The notes under the pieces: generated by a model | What the model was told of the DNA's origin: nothing | What the model saw: the letters and a program-made list of their open reading frames with translations, nothing else | Database searches by the model: none | Made by a program: the position numbers and the translations under genes | Shown here: one piece after another, positions 1-9,312 of the stretch | Position numbering within the stretch: the first letter of the stretch is position 1 | Layout of the letters: each line of letters begins with the position of its first letter | DNA from: Treponema sp. | GTDB lineage: Bacteria; Spirochaetota; Spirochaetia; Treponematales; Treponemataceae | Direction: 5' to 3' | Length of the DNA stretch: 36,984 bases | NCBI GenBank assembly: GCA_017421145.1 | Contig: JAFOTA010000097.1 | Coordinates: 1 to 36,984, forward strand

Positions 1-85
1 AAAGGATCATGGAAGATGACGGAACTTTTTCCACTGTGATTTTCTGCCCGAAATCCCTGTTTTCTGCAAAAAATAAAGAAAATAC

Positions 86-114
86 TGGAAAAATTATAAG
101 TTTGCCGTTATAAT
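86..114 (+). promoter_or_regulatory. Putative sigma70 promoter for the 233-457 gene
   Basis: A TGGAAA box (86-91) is followed by a 17-nt spacer and a perfect TATAAT (109-114). The predicted start of transcription is near 121. This gives a leader of about 110 nt that contains two small inverted repeats (125-148 and 197-214). The second hairpin lies just upstream of the ribosome binding site. The rest of 1-232 shows no gene I can support. Confidence 0.5.
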
Positions 115-232
115 ATAGTGGAATCTTGGAAAGCTGTGTTTTTCCAGGATGGCTTGCATGTATATTTTGTACGCCGCTTAAGAAAAGATGACATATAGGA
201 GTCCTGGACTTCCTTTGACTTAGGAGAATATT

Positions 233-457
233 ATGGGAAGAGACGAGAATGGCGAAAAACTTTTGTCAATGATAAGGCTTTTGGTATCTGACGTTCAGGG
301 AGCGCCTTTCCCAAGAAAAGATTTTGAGCCTGAACTGTACTCAATCTGGTACGAGCATGTCCAGCGCGATGCACAGGAATGTTTTGAATTCCTTAACGAA
401 AATTATCCGGCAGATAAAGAGGGTATAAACAAAACTATCGGGAAAATGTTTAAATAG
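233..457 (+). CDS. Small protein of unknown function (74 aa)
   Basis: I do not recognise this protein. It is a soluble, charged 74-residue product with no signal peptide and no membrane segment. Its N-terminal half looks helical (GRDENGEKLLSMIRLLV), and it contains the acidic stretch FEPELYSIWYEHVQRDAQE. An AGGAG sequence at 222-226, seven nt before the ATG, is a good ribosome binding site, and a sigma70-like promoter lies upstream. Both support it as a real gene despite its length. The next gene follows on the same strand after about 110 nt, so the two may share a transcript. Nothing in the neighbours suggests a role. Confidence 0.6.
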   Translation: MGRDENGEKLLSMIRLLVSDVQGAPFPRKDFEPELYSIWYEHVQRDAQECFEFLNENYPADKEGINKTIGKMFK

Positions 458-566
458 CTTGTTATTTTGTCGAAAATACAAATAAGGCATGGAATGCGGC
501 AGCAATGTCCAAAGCTGGATAAGGATCTGCGCCTGTGCCGTTCATTTGTATTTTTGGTTGGAATAT

Positions 567-1745
567 ATGTCAGGTCAGAAAATTAATAAAAACGAAAGAT
601 ATATGCTTAAAGGCCACCTCAGAAAGGAAGGTTTTGATCTCTGGCGTCTTGTCATGTCGGGGGTAAGCACCGTTACTGCAGAGGAAAAGGTCTTTTTCAT
701 TGAATTCTATGTAGTAAACCCAGCAGTCTCACCCGAAAAATGCATTTTGGGATTCAAAAGCCGTGCGAAGATTTCACCTGAAGATTTGCACTCGGCACTT
801 GCGGGAACATTGTCTGCAGCTGACGTTGAGGCAGAAAAATATGTCCAGCCAAGCTTCGTCATGGTGAAAGGCGGCATTTTCAAGGAAAACGGAAAGCACA
901 TGAACGCTTATTTTCCGTCCGATGCAATAAAATCCGGCGGAACTGAGCTTCTTTTCAAAGTCGGTACAAATGAAAACAATGCATGTGCACTCACGACAAG
1001 CTCTACATACGGCTCTGTCTGCGTGACCAAAGATGAGCTTTCAGAAAGACCGGAACTCTTGTGCCAGGCTGGAAGCATGTCATGGAACCTGCGCTATGAA
1101 ACGCAAATATCATTCCCGGATTTCAAGAACGGATCGATCAACTGGTCAGTTCCCGGTGCAAAAACAGATTTCGAAGGAAAGATAGTTTTTGACGGCGAAG
1201 AATATACCGTAACACCGAAAAAATCTTTCGGATATTATGAAGTCTATTGGGGAAAATCCCTGCTCGAACATTACTACCACATGAACTCATCCAAGTTTTT
1301 CTGCCAGAATACCGGAAAACCGCTCGAAAATTCATGCTTCGTAGTTCAGGGCACCTACGATGACTCTGTGTCCATAATGGCATCCATCGAAGGAAGAAAA
1401 TACTGTTTCTCAGCTGACAAAGCAAAAAAGCTCGACCTGTCATATGAATTCACGGAAATCCCTGAAGAAGATGATGACGACGTGAAATTCCACTGGTCGG
1501 TCAGCATAAGCAACAACAAATATGTAATCGACATAGACGGATTTTGCTCGGACAAAGCGATGTTCCTGCGTGATTACGAATGCCCGGAAGGAAAAAGAAA
1601 GATACTCAGGGTTGCAGGCTCCGGAATAGGAACCGGCGAAGTCAAGGTGTTCAAAAAAATAAAGAAAGCCCTTGAACAGATTGAGTACGCAAGAGTCGAA
1701 AACATGGTCTGTGAATACGGCGGCTACGAGCTTCCTGAACTTTAA
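567..1745 (+). CDS. Tocopherol-cyclase-like / lipocalin-like protein of unknown function
   Basis: This is a soluble protein of about 392 aa, rich in beta-strand. The pattern is FFIEFYVVNP near the start, then PSFVMVKGGIF, SWNLRYE, a WGKSLLEHYYHMNSSKF block and a C-terminal core with HWSVSISNNKY. This resembles the two-barrel lipocalin arrangement of the tocopherol cyclase-like / AttH group, in which an aromatic and histidine-rich pocket faces a lipid. The assignment is from fold-like pattern only. No signal peptide is visible, so it is probably cytoplasmic. The frame is open back to an ATG at 489, but that start has no usable ribosome binding site and the extra 26 residues look unlike the rest. 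I prefer ATG 567 (MSGQKINKNERYMLKG), itself preceded only by a weak GGTTGGA. The substrate is unknown. Confidence 0.6.
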   Translation: MSGQKINKNERYMLKGHLRKEGFDLWRLVMSGVSTVTAEEKVFFIEFYVVNPAVSPEKCILGFKSRAKISPEDLHSALAGTLSAADVEAEKYVQPSFVMVKGGIFKENGKHMNAYFPSDAIKSGGTELLFKVGTNENNACALTTSSTYGSVCVTKDELSERPELLCQAGSMSWNLRYETQISFPDFKNGSINWSVPGAKTDFEGKIVFDGEEYTVTPKKSFGYYEVYWGKSLLEHYYHMNSSKFFCQNTGKPLENSCFVVQGTYDDSVSIMASIEGRKYCFSADKAKKLDLSYEFTEIPEEDDDDVKFHWSVSISNNKYVIDIDGFCSDKAMFLRDYECPEGKRKILRVAGSGIGTGEVKVFKKIKKALEQIEYARVENMVCEYGGYELPEL

Positions 1746-1803
1746 CGCGCGGTCAAGGATTTCCTGAGCTTAAAATTTCTGATTAAAAATCCTCCAGAAA
1801 AAT

Positions 1804-1832
1804 TTGATTGCAGGAAAATATTTTTATATATT
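1804..1832 (+). promoter_or_regulatory. Putative sigma70 promoter of clpB
   Basis: TTGATT (1804-1809), a 17-nt spacer and TATATT (1827-1832) form a good housekeeping-type promoter. The predicted transcript starts near 1839, giving a leader of about 20 nt that carries the AGGAGG ribosome binding site at 1846-1851. No CIRCE-type inverted repeat is present. Confidence 0.6.
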
Positions 1833-1857
1833 TTCAGACGTAAGCAGGAGGCAAAAT

Positions 1858-4455
1858 ATGAATTTTGATCAGATGACGCTTAAAGTCCAGTCGGCAATTC
1901 AAGAAGCCGATTCGCTTGCAAGACAGAGGGATCACAGTGAAATAGGCTGCGAGCACCTTTTGTATGCGATGCTGAATCAGGAAGACGGAATAATCGTTCC
2001 TCTTGTCGAAAGGATAGGCATAAAAAAACAAACTCTACAAAGCGAAATAGAAGCTCTTTTGAACGGATATCCGAGCGTTACGGGAAGCGGCGCACAGACA
2101 TCTTTTTCTCCTGACGCGCAAAAAGTAATTGCCAAGGCAGAAAATGAGATGAACGCCATGAAAGACCTTTATCTTTCAACCGAGCACATCTTCCTTGCAA
2201 TGACGGAAAGCGACGGAAAAACAGGGGAGCTTCTGAGAAAACTTGGGGCAACAAGGCAGGCGGCGCTTACTGCATTGAAATCCGTGAGGGGAAACAACAG
2301 GGTAGATTCCAACGATCCTGAAGGAAAGCTCCGTTCGCTTGAAAAATACTGCGTTGACATGACAGCACGTGCAAGACAGGACAAAATCGATCCTGTAATC
2401 GGACGTGACGAGGAAATAAGGCGTGTAATGCAGGTCATAAGCCGTAGGACAAAGAACAACCCTGTTTTGATCGGAGAACCGGGCGTTGGAAAAACAGCGA
2501 TCGTTGAAGGACTTGCAAGAAGGATTGCATCCCAGGACGTACCGGACAGCCTCAAAAACAAAAGGCTCCTTTCACTTGACCTTGGACAGCTTGTCGCAGG
2601 AACGAAATTCAGGGGTGAATTTGAAGAAAGGCTCAAGGCCGTGATCACGGAAGTTTCAAAATCAGAAGGGCAGATAATACTTTTCATCGACGAGCTTCAC
2701 ACCATTGTCGGTGCCGGGGCAAGCGAAGGAGGTATGGATGCATCGAACCTCTTGAAACCTGCTTTGGCAAGGGGTGATCTACGTGTCATAGGTGCTACGA
2801 CCCTTAATGAATACAGAAAATACATAGAAAAGGATGCCGCGCTTGAAAGAAGGTTCCAGCAGGTGTTTTGTGCAGAACCGAGCGTTGAGGATACCATTGC
2901 AATCCTCCGCGGACTCCGTGACAAATATGAAATCCACCACGGCGTAAAAATCAATGACGAGGCACTTGTGGCCGCAGCATCATTGAGCAACCGCTACATA
3001 ACCAACAGATTCCTCCCGGACAAAGCCATTGACCTTGTTGACGAAGCGGCAAGCCGTATCAAAATGGAAATTGAAAGCCAACCGGTTGAACTTGACAAGC
3101 TTGAAAGAAAGCTGCTCCAGCTGGCAATAGAAAAGCAGTCACTTTCAAAAGAGGATGACATTGCAAGCAAAGAAAGGCTTGAAAAACTTGAAAAAGAACT
3201 TGCAGAAACAAGCGCAAGCCGCGATGCAATGAAACTCCGCTGGCAGAACGAAAAATCAGCGATTGAAGGCGGACGCAAGCTTAAGGAAGATCTTGAAAAG
3301 GCAAAGTTCGAGGAAGAAAAATACACCAGGGAAGGAAACCTTGAAAAAGCAGCCGAGCTGAAATATTCAGTGATACCGGCGCTTGAAAAAAAAATTGATG
3401 AAGAAAAAAAGTCGCTTGTTGTTTCCGGTGAGCGCGACAGCCTTTTGAGGCAGGAAGTTACGGAAGAGGATATCGCAAGGGTCGTTAGCGTTTGGACAGG
3501 AATTCCGGTTTCCAAGATGATGACCAGCGAAAAGCAGAAGTACCTGAATCTTGAGCAGGTGCTCCACAAGCGCGTGATCGGGCAGGATGAAGCCGTGAAC
3601 GCAGTTTCAGATGCAATCAGAAGGAACCGCGCAGGATTGAATGACCCGAACAAGCCTCTAGGTTCGTTTATGTTCGTGGGACCAACCGGAGTCGGAAAAA
3701 CGGAGCTTGCAAAAACACTCGCCGATTTTCTTTTCAACGATGAAAAATCCCTCACGAGAATCGACATGAGCGAATACATGGAAAAATTCTCTGTCACAAG
3801 GCTCATCGGTTCACCGCCGGGATACGTCGGTTATGAGGAAGGCGGCCAGCTTACGGAAGCGGTGAGAAGAAGACCGTATTCTGTTGTCCTGCTTGACGAA
3901 ATAGAAAAGGCACACCCGGACGTATTCAACATCCTGCTTCAGGTTCTGGATGACGGAAGGCTTACTGACGGTCAGGGGCGCGTAGTCGATTTCAAGAACA
4001 CTATCATAATAATGACGAGCAACCTTGGATCCGACCTGATTCTGGAAAGCGAAGGAAGCGGCATCTCATCTTCCGAACTGAACGCAAGGCTTGAAGAACT
4101 TTTCAAACATTCGTTCCGCCCGGAATTCCTTAACAGGATTGACGAGATAGTATGCTTCAACAAGCTTGGAAAAGAGAATATAAAATCTATAGTCAGGCTG
4201 CAGCTGGAAAGAGTGCGCAAAAGGCTTTCAGACCGCCGCATAAACTTGGTTTTCGAGGATTCCGCAGTAGATCTTCTGTCGGACATCGGGTACGATCCTT
4301 CATTTGGTGCGCGTCCGGTAAAAAGGGCTGTGCAGTCCTATGTGGAAAATCCGCTTTCACGCATGCTTCTTGAAGGAAACATACAGGATGGAAGCACTAT
4401 AACGGCATCAAAAGACGGTGAGGTCATAAAGTTTTCAGCTGGCGTTGAAAATTGA
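1858..4455 (+). CDS. clpB: Chaperone ClpB (Hsp100 disaggregase)
   Basis: ClpB is the cytoplasmic AAA+ disaggregase that threads aggregated proteins through a hexameric ring and works with DnaK. The product is 865 aa, the usual full length. In order it has the N-terminal substrate domain (about 1-145), the first ATPase domain with Walker A GEPGVGKT at 206-213 and Walker B LFIDELHT near 278, the coiled-coil middle domain (about 400-520), and the second ATPase domain with Walker A GPTGVGKT at 608-615 and Walker [12 protein letters not shown] near 677. The C-terminal domain ends with [12 protein letters not shown]. The middle domain identifies ClpB rather than ClpC or ClpA. The frame is open 18 codons further upstream, but ATG 1858 has AGGAGG at 1846-1851 and matches the family N-terminus. 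Confidence 0.97.
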   Translation: MNFDQMTLKVQSAIQEADSLARQRDHSEIGCEHLLYAMLNQEDGIIVPLVERIGIKKQTLQSEIEALLNGYPSVTGSGAQTSFSPDAQKVIAKAENEMNAMKDLYLSTEHIFLAMTESDGKTGELLRKLGATRQAALTALKSVRGNNRVDSNDPEGKLRSLEKYCVDMTARARQDKIDPVIGRDEEIRRVMQVISRRTKNNPVLIGEPGVGKTAIVEGLARRIASQDVPDSLKNKRLLSLDLGQLVAGTKFRGEFEERLKAVITEVSKSEGQIILFIDELHTIVGAGASEGGMDASNLLKPALARGDLRVIGATTLNEYRKYIEKDAALERRFQQVFCAEPSVEDTIAILRGLRDKYEIHHGVKINDEALVAAASLSNRYITNRFLPDKAIDLVDEAASRIKMEIESQPVELDKLERKLLQLAIEKQSLSKEDDIASKERLEKLEKELAETSASRDAMKLRWQNEKSAIEGGRKLKEDLEKAKFEEEKYTREGNLEKAAELKYSVIPALEKKIDEEKKSLVVSGERDSLLRQEVTEEDIARVVSVWTGIPVSKMMTSEKQKYLNLEQVLHKRVIGQDEAVNAVSDAIRRNRAGLNDPNKPLGSFMFVGPTGVGKTELAKTLADFLFNDEKSLTRIDMSEYMEKFSVTRLIGSPPGYVGYEEGGQLTEAVRRRPYSVVLLDEIEKAHPDVFNILLQVLDDGRLTDGQGRVVDFKNTIIIMTSNLGSDLILESEGSGISSSELNARLEELFKHSFRPEFLNRIDEIVCFNKLGKENIKSIVRLQLERVRKRLSDRRINLVFEDSAVDLLSDIGYDPSFGARPVKRAVQSYVENPLSRMLLEGNIQDGSTITASKDGEVIKFSAGVEN

Positions 4456-4475
4456 ATCCCTTCTGATTGAGCTTC

Positions 4476-4523
4476 AGGGAACGGCACTGAATAATCTGCA
4501 TTAAGATTGTTCACCGTTTCCCT
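4476..4523. terminator. Imperfect inverted repeat between convergent clpB and rlmJ
   Basis: AGGGAACGG (4476-4484) can pair with CCGTTTCCCT (4514-4523), with one bulged T. A smaller AATC/GATT pairing can form inside the loop. There is no clear T-run on either side. It could be a bidirectional terminator of the convergent pair, but the evidence is only its position and the stem. Confidence 0.3.
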
Positions 4524-4528
4524 TGGAG

Positions 4529-5413
4529 TCAGGTGCAGAATATTCCTTGCATGAAGGAAAGGGCTTCGTTCATTTTTTCTTCCAAAAGCCACGGAGGATT
4601 TATTATGAACATTCCGCTTCCCCTCATGTGAGGACATGCATCACCCTGCATTTCAGGCGGAAGATTGTCATTCCGGTAGATTTCAAGCTCGAATCTTGCC
4701 GTTCCGCACGGATTTGTGCCAAGTTTTGCAAAATCTTCCAGTGCACAAAGCATCTGCGCGGTTTCATTTTTCTTTCTTTCAAGTAGCGGATACCACAAGG
4801 CGATCACTGCGGTGTTCCATTTTTTGCGGACGTTTTTCAATGCGTCCGTGACCTGTAGATAATCGGATTTGTCTTCATAGCTCGGGTCGCAAAGGACAAG
4901 CCCCCTTTTGATTTTCGGAGGAACAAGTGAAAAAAGAGTCTTGTAGCTGTCTCCGTCATGCACCATGCATTTTCCTGATTGATTTTTTTCGCCTTGGCCG
5001 GTAATCAGAGGGAGCTTTGAATTTTCTTCTATTGATTTCAATGCCGCCGGATGTTTTTCTATAAGATGGCAGATGTCCCCGTCACGCAAAAATAATCTTT
5101 CGATCTCCGGGCTTCCTGCATAGAGCTTTCTCTTGAAATACGGTTTTTGTATTTCTGCATAGAGCTTTATGGCCTGAGGAATTTCAGATGCATTTTCAAG
5201 TGCCTTTTCAAGCTTTACGATGCCGGATTCTGCTTCACCTGTTTTAATGAGCCTTTCGTCATCAAGCGAAAAACGTCCTGCACCGGAATGAGTGTCAATC
5301 AACGTGAACGGCTTGTCTTTTTTTACAAGGGACTCAAGTATTGCGGCAAGGCATGTGTGCTTCAATATGTCGCCGTGGTTCCCTGCATGATATTCGTGCT
5401 GATATGAAAGCAT
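4529..5413 (-). CDS. rlmJ: 23S rRNA (adenine(2030)-N(6))-methyltransferase RlmJ
   Basis: RlmJ transfers a methyl group from S-adenosylmethionine to N6 of A2030 in 23S rRNA. The product is 294 aa, close to the family's usual 280. The N-terminus MLSYQHEYHAGNHGDILKH is the family signature. A SAM-binding segment (LIDTHSGAGRF, 38-48) follows. The catalytic motif near 176 is DPSY, a variant of the DPPY seen in most members. ATG 5413 overlaps the nadE stop as TGATG, with a GGAG in the end of nadE, so translation is probably coupled to nadE. The gene is convergent with clpB. Confidence 0.93.
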   Translation of the reverse strand: MLSYQHEYHAGNHGDILKHTCLAAILESLVKKDKPFTLIDTHSGAGRFSLDDERLIKTGEAESGIVKLEKALENASEIPQAIKLYAEIQKPYFKRKLYAGSPEIERLFLRDGDICHLIEKHPAALKSIEENSKLPLITGQGEKNQSGKCMVHDGDSYKTLFSLVPPKIKRGLVLCDPSYEDKSDYLQVTDALKNVRKKWNTAVIALWYPLLERKKNETAQMLCALEDFAKLGTNPCGTARFELEIYRNDNLPPEMQGDACPHMRGSGMFIINPPWLLEEKMNEALSFMQGIFCT

Positions 5414-7458
5414 CAGAAATTATTCTCCATGTCTTCAAGTTCTTTAAGCCATGCCCTTGAAGAAGCGTCGCTAGGCATCCTCCAGTCACCGCGCGGTGAA
5501 AGGCTTACGGTTCCTACTTTGGCTCCGTCAGGCATACAGCTCCGCTTGAACTGCTGTGAAAAAAATCTCCTGTAAAAAGTCTTGAGCCATTTCATTATGA
5601 TTTCTTTTGTATAATCAGTTCCCTTAAAAGCTTGTGTCGCAAGGAAGAAAATCTTCTTTGGTGAATATGCCCATCTGAGCGCATAATAAAGGAAAAAGTC
5701 ATGCAGCTCATAAGGCCCGACTATTTCTTCCGTTTTTTGGCTTATGTTTTTTCCTTCGGGCGGAATCAGCTCCGGGCTTACTGGTGTATCAAGTATGTCG
5801 TTTAGGACCAATGAAAGATCTTTGTCACCGTCAGAGGATGCTTTGTCGGCAAACCATTGCACTAGATATCTCACCAGCGTTTTTGGAATGGAGCCGTTCA
5901 CTCCGTACATGCTCATGTGGTCTCCGTTGTAAGTGCACCAGCCTAATGCAAGCTCGCTCAAATCTCCGGTTCCGATTACGATTCCGTTGGTCTTGTTCGC
6001 ATAATCCATTAGAATCTGAGTCCTTTCACGTGCCTGGGAATTCTCATATGTCACGTCATGATTTTCAGGATCCTGGCCTATGTCTGAAAAATGCTGGTTC
6101 ACCGCAAGCTTTATGTTTATCTCCCTAAGCGATGCACCTGTTTTTTCGGCAAGCGCACATGCATTTCCGTAAGTCCTGTCCGTAGTGCCGAAGCACGGCA
6201 TAGTGATTGCCTCGATGTTTTTTCTTTCTATGCCGCATTTGTCAAAGGCATACGCCGTAACCAAAAGGGCAAGTGTGGAATCAAGTCCGCCGCTCAGACC
6301 GATTACAGCGCTTTTTGCGTTTATGTGCCTCAATCTTTTTGCAAGACCTTCCGCCTGCATTTCAATGACCGCACGGCATCTTTCCTCACGTTTCTTTTCA
6401 TCGGAAGGAACAAAAGGATGCGGGTCGATGAAATCAAAGAGCTTTTTTTCTATAGATTTTTCATCATCTTTTCTTTCTGCAGTAAAACCGATTCCTTCAT
6501 GAGTTCTGATTTCCGGTGCAAAATCATTTTCAGCGAAAGGCACGCACACAACCCTGTATTCATCGTATGGATCCGGGACGTTGTTTTCTGCGCAGCATCT
6601 GAACGTTGTTGTCCTCTGCCTGTCCTTTGCAAGACGCTCCAGGTCAAGGTCGCAGAACAATATTTTTCCGCAGTCACCGAAAAGCTTTGATTCTGCCTTT
6701 ATCGTTCCGTTCAGCGCAATCAGGTTGTGGCCGGAAAAAACCATGTCGGTCGTGCTTTCATCATGGCCTGCGTCAGAGTATATGTATGCCGTCACTGTTT
6801 TTGCGGAGTGTGCGGAAACCAGCATTCTCCTGTAATCTGCCTTTCCTACGACTTCATTGCTTGCGCTCAGGTTTGCTATCACGGTTGCGCCTGACATTGC
6901 GGCTTTGGTTGAAGGGGGTAGCGGAACCCACACGTCTTCGCAGATTTCAGTGCATACCGTAAGCAGCGGATTGTTTTCGTCCTGAATGAGTATGTCCGTT
7001 CCGAACGGTATCTCCGGAAATTTTTCGGAAAAGAAAACCTCCCTTTCCATTTTTGAAGATGCAGGAGCAAACCAACGCCTTTCATAGAATTCGCTGTAGT
7101 TCGGTATGTATGATTTTGGAATTATTGCAAGAATCTGACCCTTGAAAACGTATGCGGCACAGTTGTATATCGCGCCGTAAGATTCAAATGGAAGACCGAC
7201 TGTAAAAACGACGGACGTATCTTTTGTCTGGCAGGCGATTTTCTCCAATGCATCTTTTGCGCTCTGCTTCAATGCAGTCTGGAAAAAAAGGTCAGCACAA
7301 GTGTATCCGGTTATGCTCAGCTCAGGAAATACAAGGAGCCTTATTTTTTTTTCATCGGCTTCCTTTACCGTCTCGATTATTTTGTCAGCGTTGAAATCAC
7401 AATCAGCAACTTTAAGATCCGGTGATGCGCACCCGGCACGGAGTATGTCATAAGTCAT
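5413..7458 (-). CDS. nadE: Glutamine-dependent NAD(+) synthetase
   Basis: This cytoplasmic enzyme makes NAD+ from deamido-NAD+ and ATP, using ammonia released from glutamine by its own N-terminal domain. The product is 681 aa, the expected two-domain length. The nitrilase-type glutaminase carries the Glu-Lys-Cys triad: E46 in VFPELSITGY, K115 in IIPKSYIPN and C173 in CTEICEDVW. The synthetase domain has the ATP-pyrophosphatase loop SGGLDS at 389-394. The frame extends upstream to a TTG at 7512, but ATG 7458 (MTYDILRAGC) fits the family N-terminus. It has no Shine-Dalgarno. A TATACT box ends six nt before the ATG, so the mRNA is probably leaderless. rlmJ follows with a 1-nt overlap. Confidence 0.95.
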   Translation of the reverse strand: MTYDILRAGCASPDLKVADCDFNADKIIETVKEADEKKIRLLVFPELSITGYTCADLFFQTALKQSAKDALEKIACQTKDTSVVFTVGLPFESYGAIYNCAAYVFKGQILAIIPKSYIPNYSEFYERRWFAPASSKMEREVFFSEKFPEIPFGTDILIQDENNPLLTVCTEICEDVWVPLPPSTKAAMSGATVIANLSASNEVVGKADYRRMLVSAHSAKTVTAYIYSDAGHDESTTDMVFSGHNLIALNGTIKAESKLFGDCGKILFCDLDLERLAKDRQRTTTFRCCAENNVPDPYDEYRVVCVPFAENDFAPEIRTHEGIGFTAERKDDEKSIEKKLFDFIDPHPFVPSDEKKREERCRAVIEMQAEGLAKRLRHINAKSAVIGLSGGLDSTLALLVTAYAFDKCGIERKNIEAITMPCFGTTDRTYGNACALAEKTGASLREINIKLAVNQHFSDIGQDPENHDVTYENSQARERTQILMDYANKTNGIVIGTGDLSELALGWCTYNGDHMSMYGVNGSIPKTLVRYLVQWFADKASSDGDKDLSLVLNDILDTPVSPELIPPEGKNISQKTEEIVGPYELHDFFLYYALRWAYSPKKIFFLATQAFKGTDYTKEIIMKWLKTFYRRFFSQQFKRSCMPDGAKVGTVSLSPRGDWRMPSDASSRAWLKELEDMENNF

Positions 7459-7464
7459 GCCGGA

Positions 7465-7493
7465 AGTATACAACAAAAGAGGCTTCTTGGGAA
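7465..7493 (-). promoter_or_regulatory. Promoter of nadE, placed for a leaderless mRNA
   Basis: On the minus strand TTCCCA (7493-7488), a 17-nt spacer and TATACT (7470-7465) precede the nadE ATG, with only six nt between the -10 box and the start codon. Transcription is therefore expected to begin at or next to the A of ATG 7458. The upstream in-frame TTG at 7512 lies outside this transcript. Confidence 0.55.
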
Positions 7494-7540
7494 CATGGAA
7501 AGCAGATTTCAAGCAAAAGGAGCTCTCTTCTGCAATCTGA

Positions 7541-7933
7541 TTACTGGAATTTTATGTTGTCGTCGTGGGCTACTGAAGTGAAAACGATCCAGTCTCCGTA
7601 GCTGTCAAAATCCTGTTTTGCCCATACAATTGAGCATATTTCGGATGATTCCCAGACCATTACACGGACTTTTACGCCTGATTTAAGCTCTCCGTCCGGA
7701 AAATACATGCTGTATTCGGGGTCAAGTATGGAATCGTTTTTATAATCTGCATATATCGTGCTGATTCCGTCTTCTGAAGGTTCGCCGAGAACTGCTTCAA
7801 CGGTTTCTACAGGCTGACCAAGATATTCGTCAACTTCAAGATAATAGCTTTCTTCTTTAGCAAAGCAAAATCCACCGCAGACGGCAAACAACAGGGCCGC
7901 CGTGCATTTAAAAAAAACATTTCTGCCTTTCAT
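7541..7933 (-). CDS. Secreted small protein of unknown function
   Basis: This 130-aa protein has a clear signal peptide: a basic start (MKGRNVFFKC), a hydrophobic core and probable cleavage after about residue 25 (GFCFA/KEE). The mature part contains YLGQPVETVEAVLGEP, similar in pattern to the short segment found in BamE/SmpA-like periplasmic proteins. The match is too short to name it. Cysteines near the cleavage site do not fit a standard lipobox, so I infer a periplasmic rather than lipid-anchored protein. AAGGTGG just upstream of ATG 7933 is a good ribosome binding site. The gene is divergent from tyrS and ends 82 nt before the nadE start. Confidence 0.75.
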   Translation of the reverse strand: MKGRNVFFKCTAALLFAVCGGFCFAKEESYYLEVDEYLGQPVETVEAVLGEPSEDGISTIYADYKNDSILDPEYSMYFPDGELKSGVKVRVMVWESSEICSIVWAKQDFDSYGDWIVFTSVAHDDNIKFQ

Positions 7934-7995
7934 TTTCCCACCTTCTTGAACACATATCGTCCGTACTTATAATAATCGGCATATTCGCAATGCCC

Positions 7996-8024
7996 TTGAC
8001 ACAATAATCCTGCCATGATAAATT
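7996..8024 (+). promoter_or_regulatory. Putative sigma70 promoter of tyrS
   Basis: A perfect TTGACA (7996-8001) is followed by 17 nt and TAAATT (8019-8024). Transcription would start near 8031, leaving a leader of about 19 nt that carries the GGAGG at 8038-8042. There is no room for a T-box leader. Confidence 0.6.
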
Positions 8025-8049
8025 TTTGACCTGATTTGGAGGTTTTTTA

Positions 8050-9294
8050 ATGAACAAGGCAATAGAAACTTTGCAGGCACGCGGATTTTTCAACCAGTGT
8101 ACTGACTTGCAAGCCCTTTCCGACAAAATGGACAAAGGCCCGATAACTTTTTACGTAGGCTGTGATCCGACCGGTGCAAGCCTTCATATCGGACACATGG
8201 TACCGTTCTTCGCTTTCCGTCATCTGATCGGATTCGGTCACAGGGGGGTCGCACTTATCGGCGGAGGTACTGGAAGAATCGGTGATCCGAGCGGAAAAAC
8301 CGAAATGAGAAAGCTTCTTGATTACAGCCAGATTGATGCGAACGTTGAAAGCATAAAGCGTCAGCTCGACAAATTCCTGGGCTTTGACGGTGAGCATGCT
8401 CTTGCGGTAAACAACAAGGACTGGCTCGAAAACCTCAACTACATCGATTTTTTGCGCGACATAGGATCATGCTTCAGCGTCAACAGGATGCTTACTTTTG
8501 AAGAATACAAGCTGCGCCTTGAACGCGGACTTTCGTTCATTGAATTCAACTATCAGCTTCTCCAGGCATACGATTTCTACATGCTCCACCAGAAATACAA
8601 CATGGATCTGCAGATCGGAGGTGCCGACCAGTGGGGAAACATCACGGCAGGAGTTGACCTCATACGCCGCAAGATGGGAGGAACCACGGAGCTTAACAAA
8701 GAGCATGAAGTATACGGACTCACGTTCCCTCTGATCATGCGTGCAGACGGAAAGAAAATGGGAAAATCGGAAAAGGGAGCCGTCTTCCTTGATCCTGCTC
8801 TTACCAGCACATTCGATTTCTTCCAGTATTGGCGCAACGTTCCTGATGCAGACGTACGGAAATTCTTCCTTCTCTTTACGTTCCTAGAAATCCCGGAGAT
8901 TGATACGATCTGTGCCGGGGACATAAACGCCGCAAAAGAAAGGCTTGCGTATGAAGTCACTTGCGTAATCCACGGAAAGGAAGAAGCTGAAAAGGCTCTT
9001 TCAGGTGCAAAGGCTGCATTCAGCGGAGAAGGTGACAAAGCTTCCATGCCTACTGTGGAGCTTCCAAAAAGCAGCTTTGAAAACGGAGTGAACGTATGCG
9101 ACCTCTATTTCGACACCAAGCTCTGTGCAACAAAATCTGATGCAAGGCGTCTTATACAGCAGGGCGGTGCAAGCGTGAACGGAAAGCAGATTTCCGACGT
9201 AAAGGCCGTGCTGACCATTTCTGATGCAGATTCAGACGGAGAATTCGTCGTAAAAGCCGGAAAGAAAAAGTTTGCAAGGGTAGTGCTTAAATAG
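8050..9294 (+). CDS. tyrS: Tyrosyl-tRNA synthetase
   Basis: This class I synthetase charges tRNA-Tyr in the cytoplasm. The 414-aa length is normal. The ATP-binding HIGH motif is at 46-49 (SLHIGHMVPF). The second signature appears as KMGKS at 236-240, a common variant of KMSKS. The tyrosine pocket lies in YQLLQAYDFYML and LQIGGADQWGNI. The C-terminal S4-like RNA-binding domain covers about 345-414 (SDARRLIQQGGASVNGKQI). GGAGG at 8038-8042 fixes the start at ATG 8050. It is a single-gene transcript, divergent from the secreted-protein gene and closed by the terminator at 9431-9472. Confidence 0.97.
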   Translation: MNKAIETLQARGFFNQCTDLQALSDKMDKGPITFYVGCDPTGASLHIGHMVPFFAFRHLIGFGHRGVALIGGGTGRIGDPSGKTEMRKLLDYSQIDANVESIKRQLDKFLGFDGEHALAVNNKDWLENLNYIDFLRDIGSCFSVNRMLTFEEYKLRLERGLSFIEFNYQLLQAYDFYMLHQKYNMDLQIGGADQWGNITAGVDLIRRKMGGTTELNKEHEVYGLTFPLIMRADGKKMGKSEKGAVFLDPALTSTFDFFQYWRNVPDADVRKFFLLFTFLEIPEIDTICAGDINAAKERLAYEVTCVIHGKEEAEKALSGAKAAFSGEGDKASMPTVELPKSSFENGVNVCDLYFDTKLCATKSDARRLIQQGGASVNGKQISDVKAVLTISDADSDGEFVVKAGKKKFARVVLK

Positions 9295-9312
9295 AGCATC
9301 AGCATATTGAAT

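Noticed and set aside
1..39. Possible end of a gene entering from the left edge (frame 1 closes at TGA 37-39)
   Set aside because: Only 12 codons are visible and other frames are equally open, so the coding strand and product cannot be judged.
1746..1857. Search for a CIRCE heat-shock operator before clpB
   Set aside because: No TTAGCACTC-N9-GAGTGCTAA-like repeat is present; only a sigma70-type promoter is visible.
2994..3806. Open frame of 270 codons on the minus strand inside clpB
   Set aside because: The product is a Ser/Phe-rich mirror of the Glu/Lys-rich ClpB coiled coil, with no start signals.
6091..6690. Open frame of 199 codons on the plus strand opposite nadE
   Set aside because: It lies wholly antisense to a well-conserved enzyme, has no ribosome binding site and encodes a Cys/Phe/Ser-rich product with no family-like pattern. 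It is a by-product of nadE codon use.
7978..7995. Short inverted repeat GGCAT/ATGCC between the divergent secreted-protein gene and tyrS
   Set aside because: A five-base stem is too short to call an operator without comparison to relatives.
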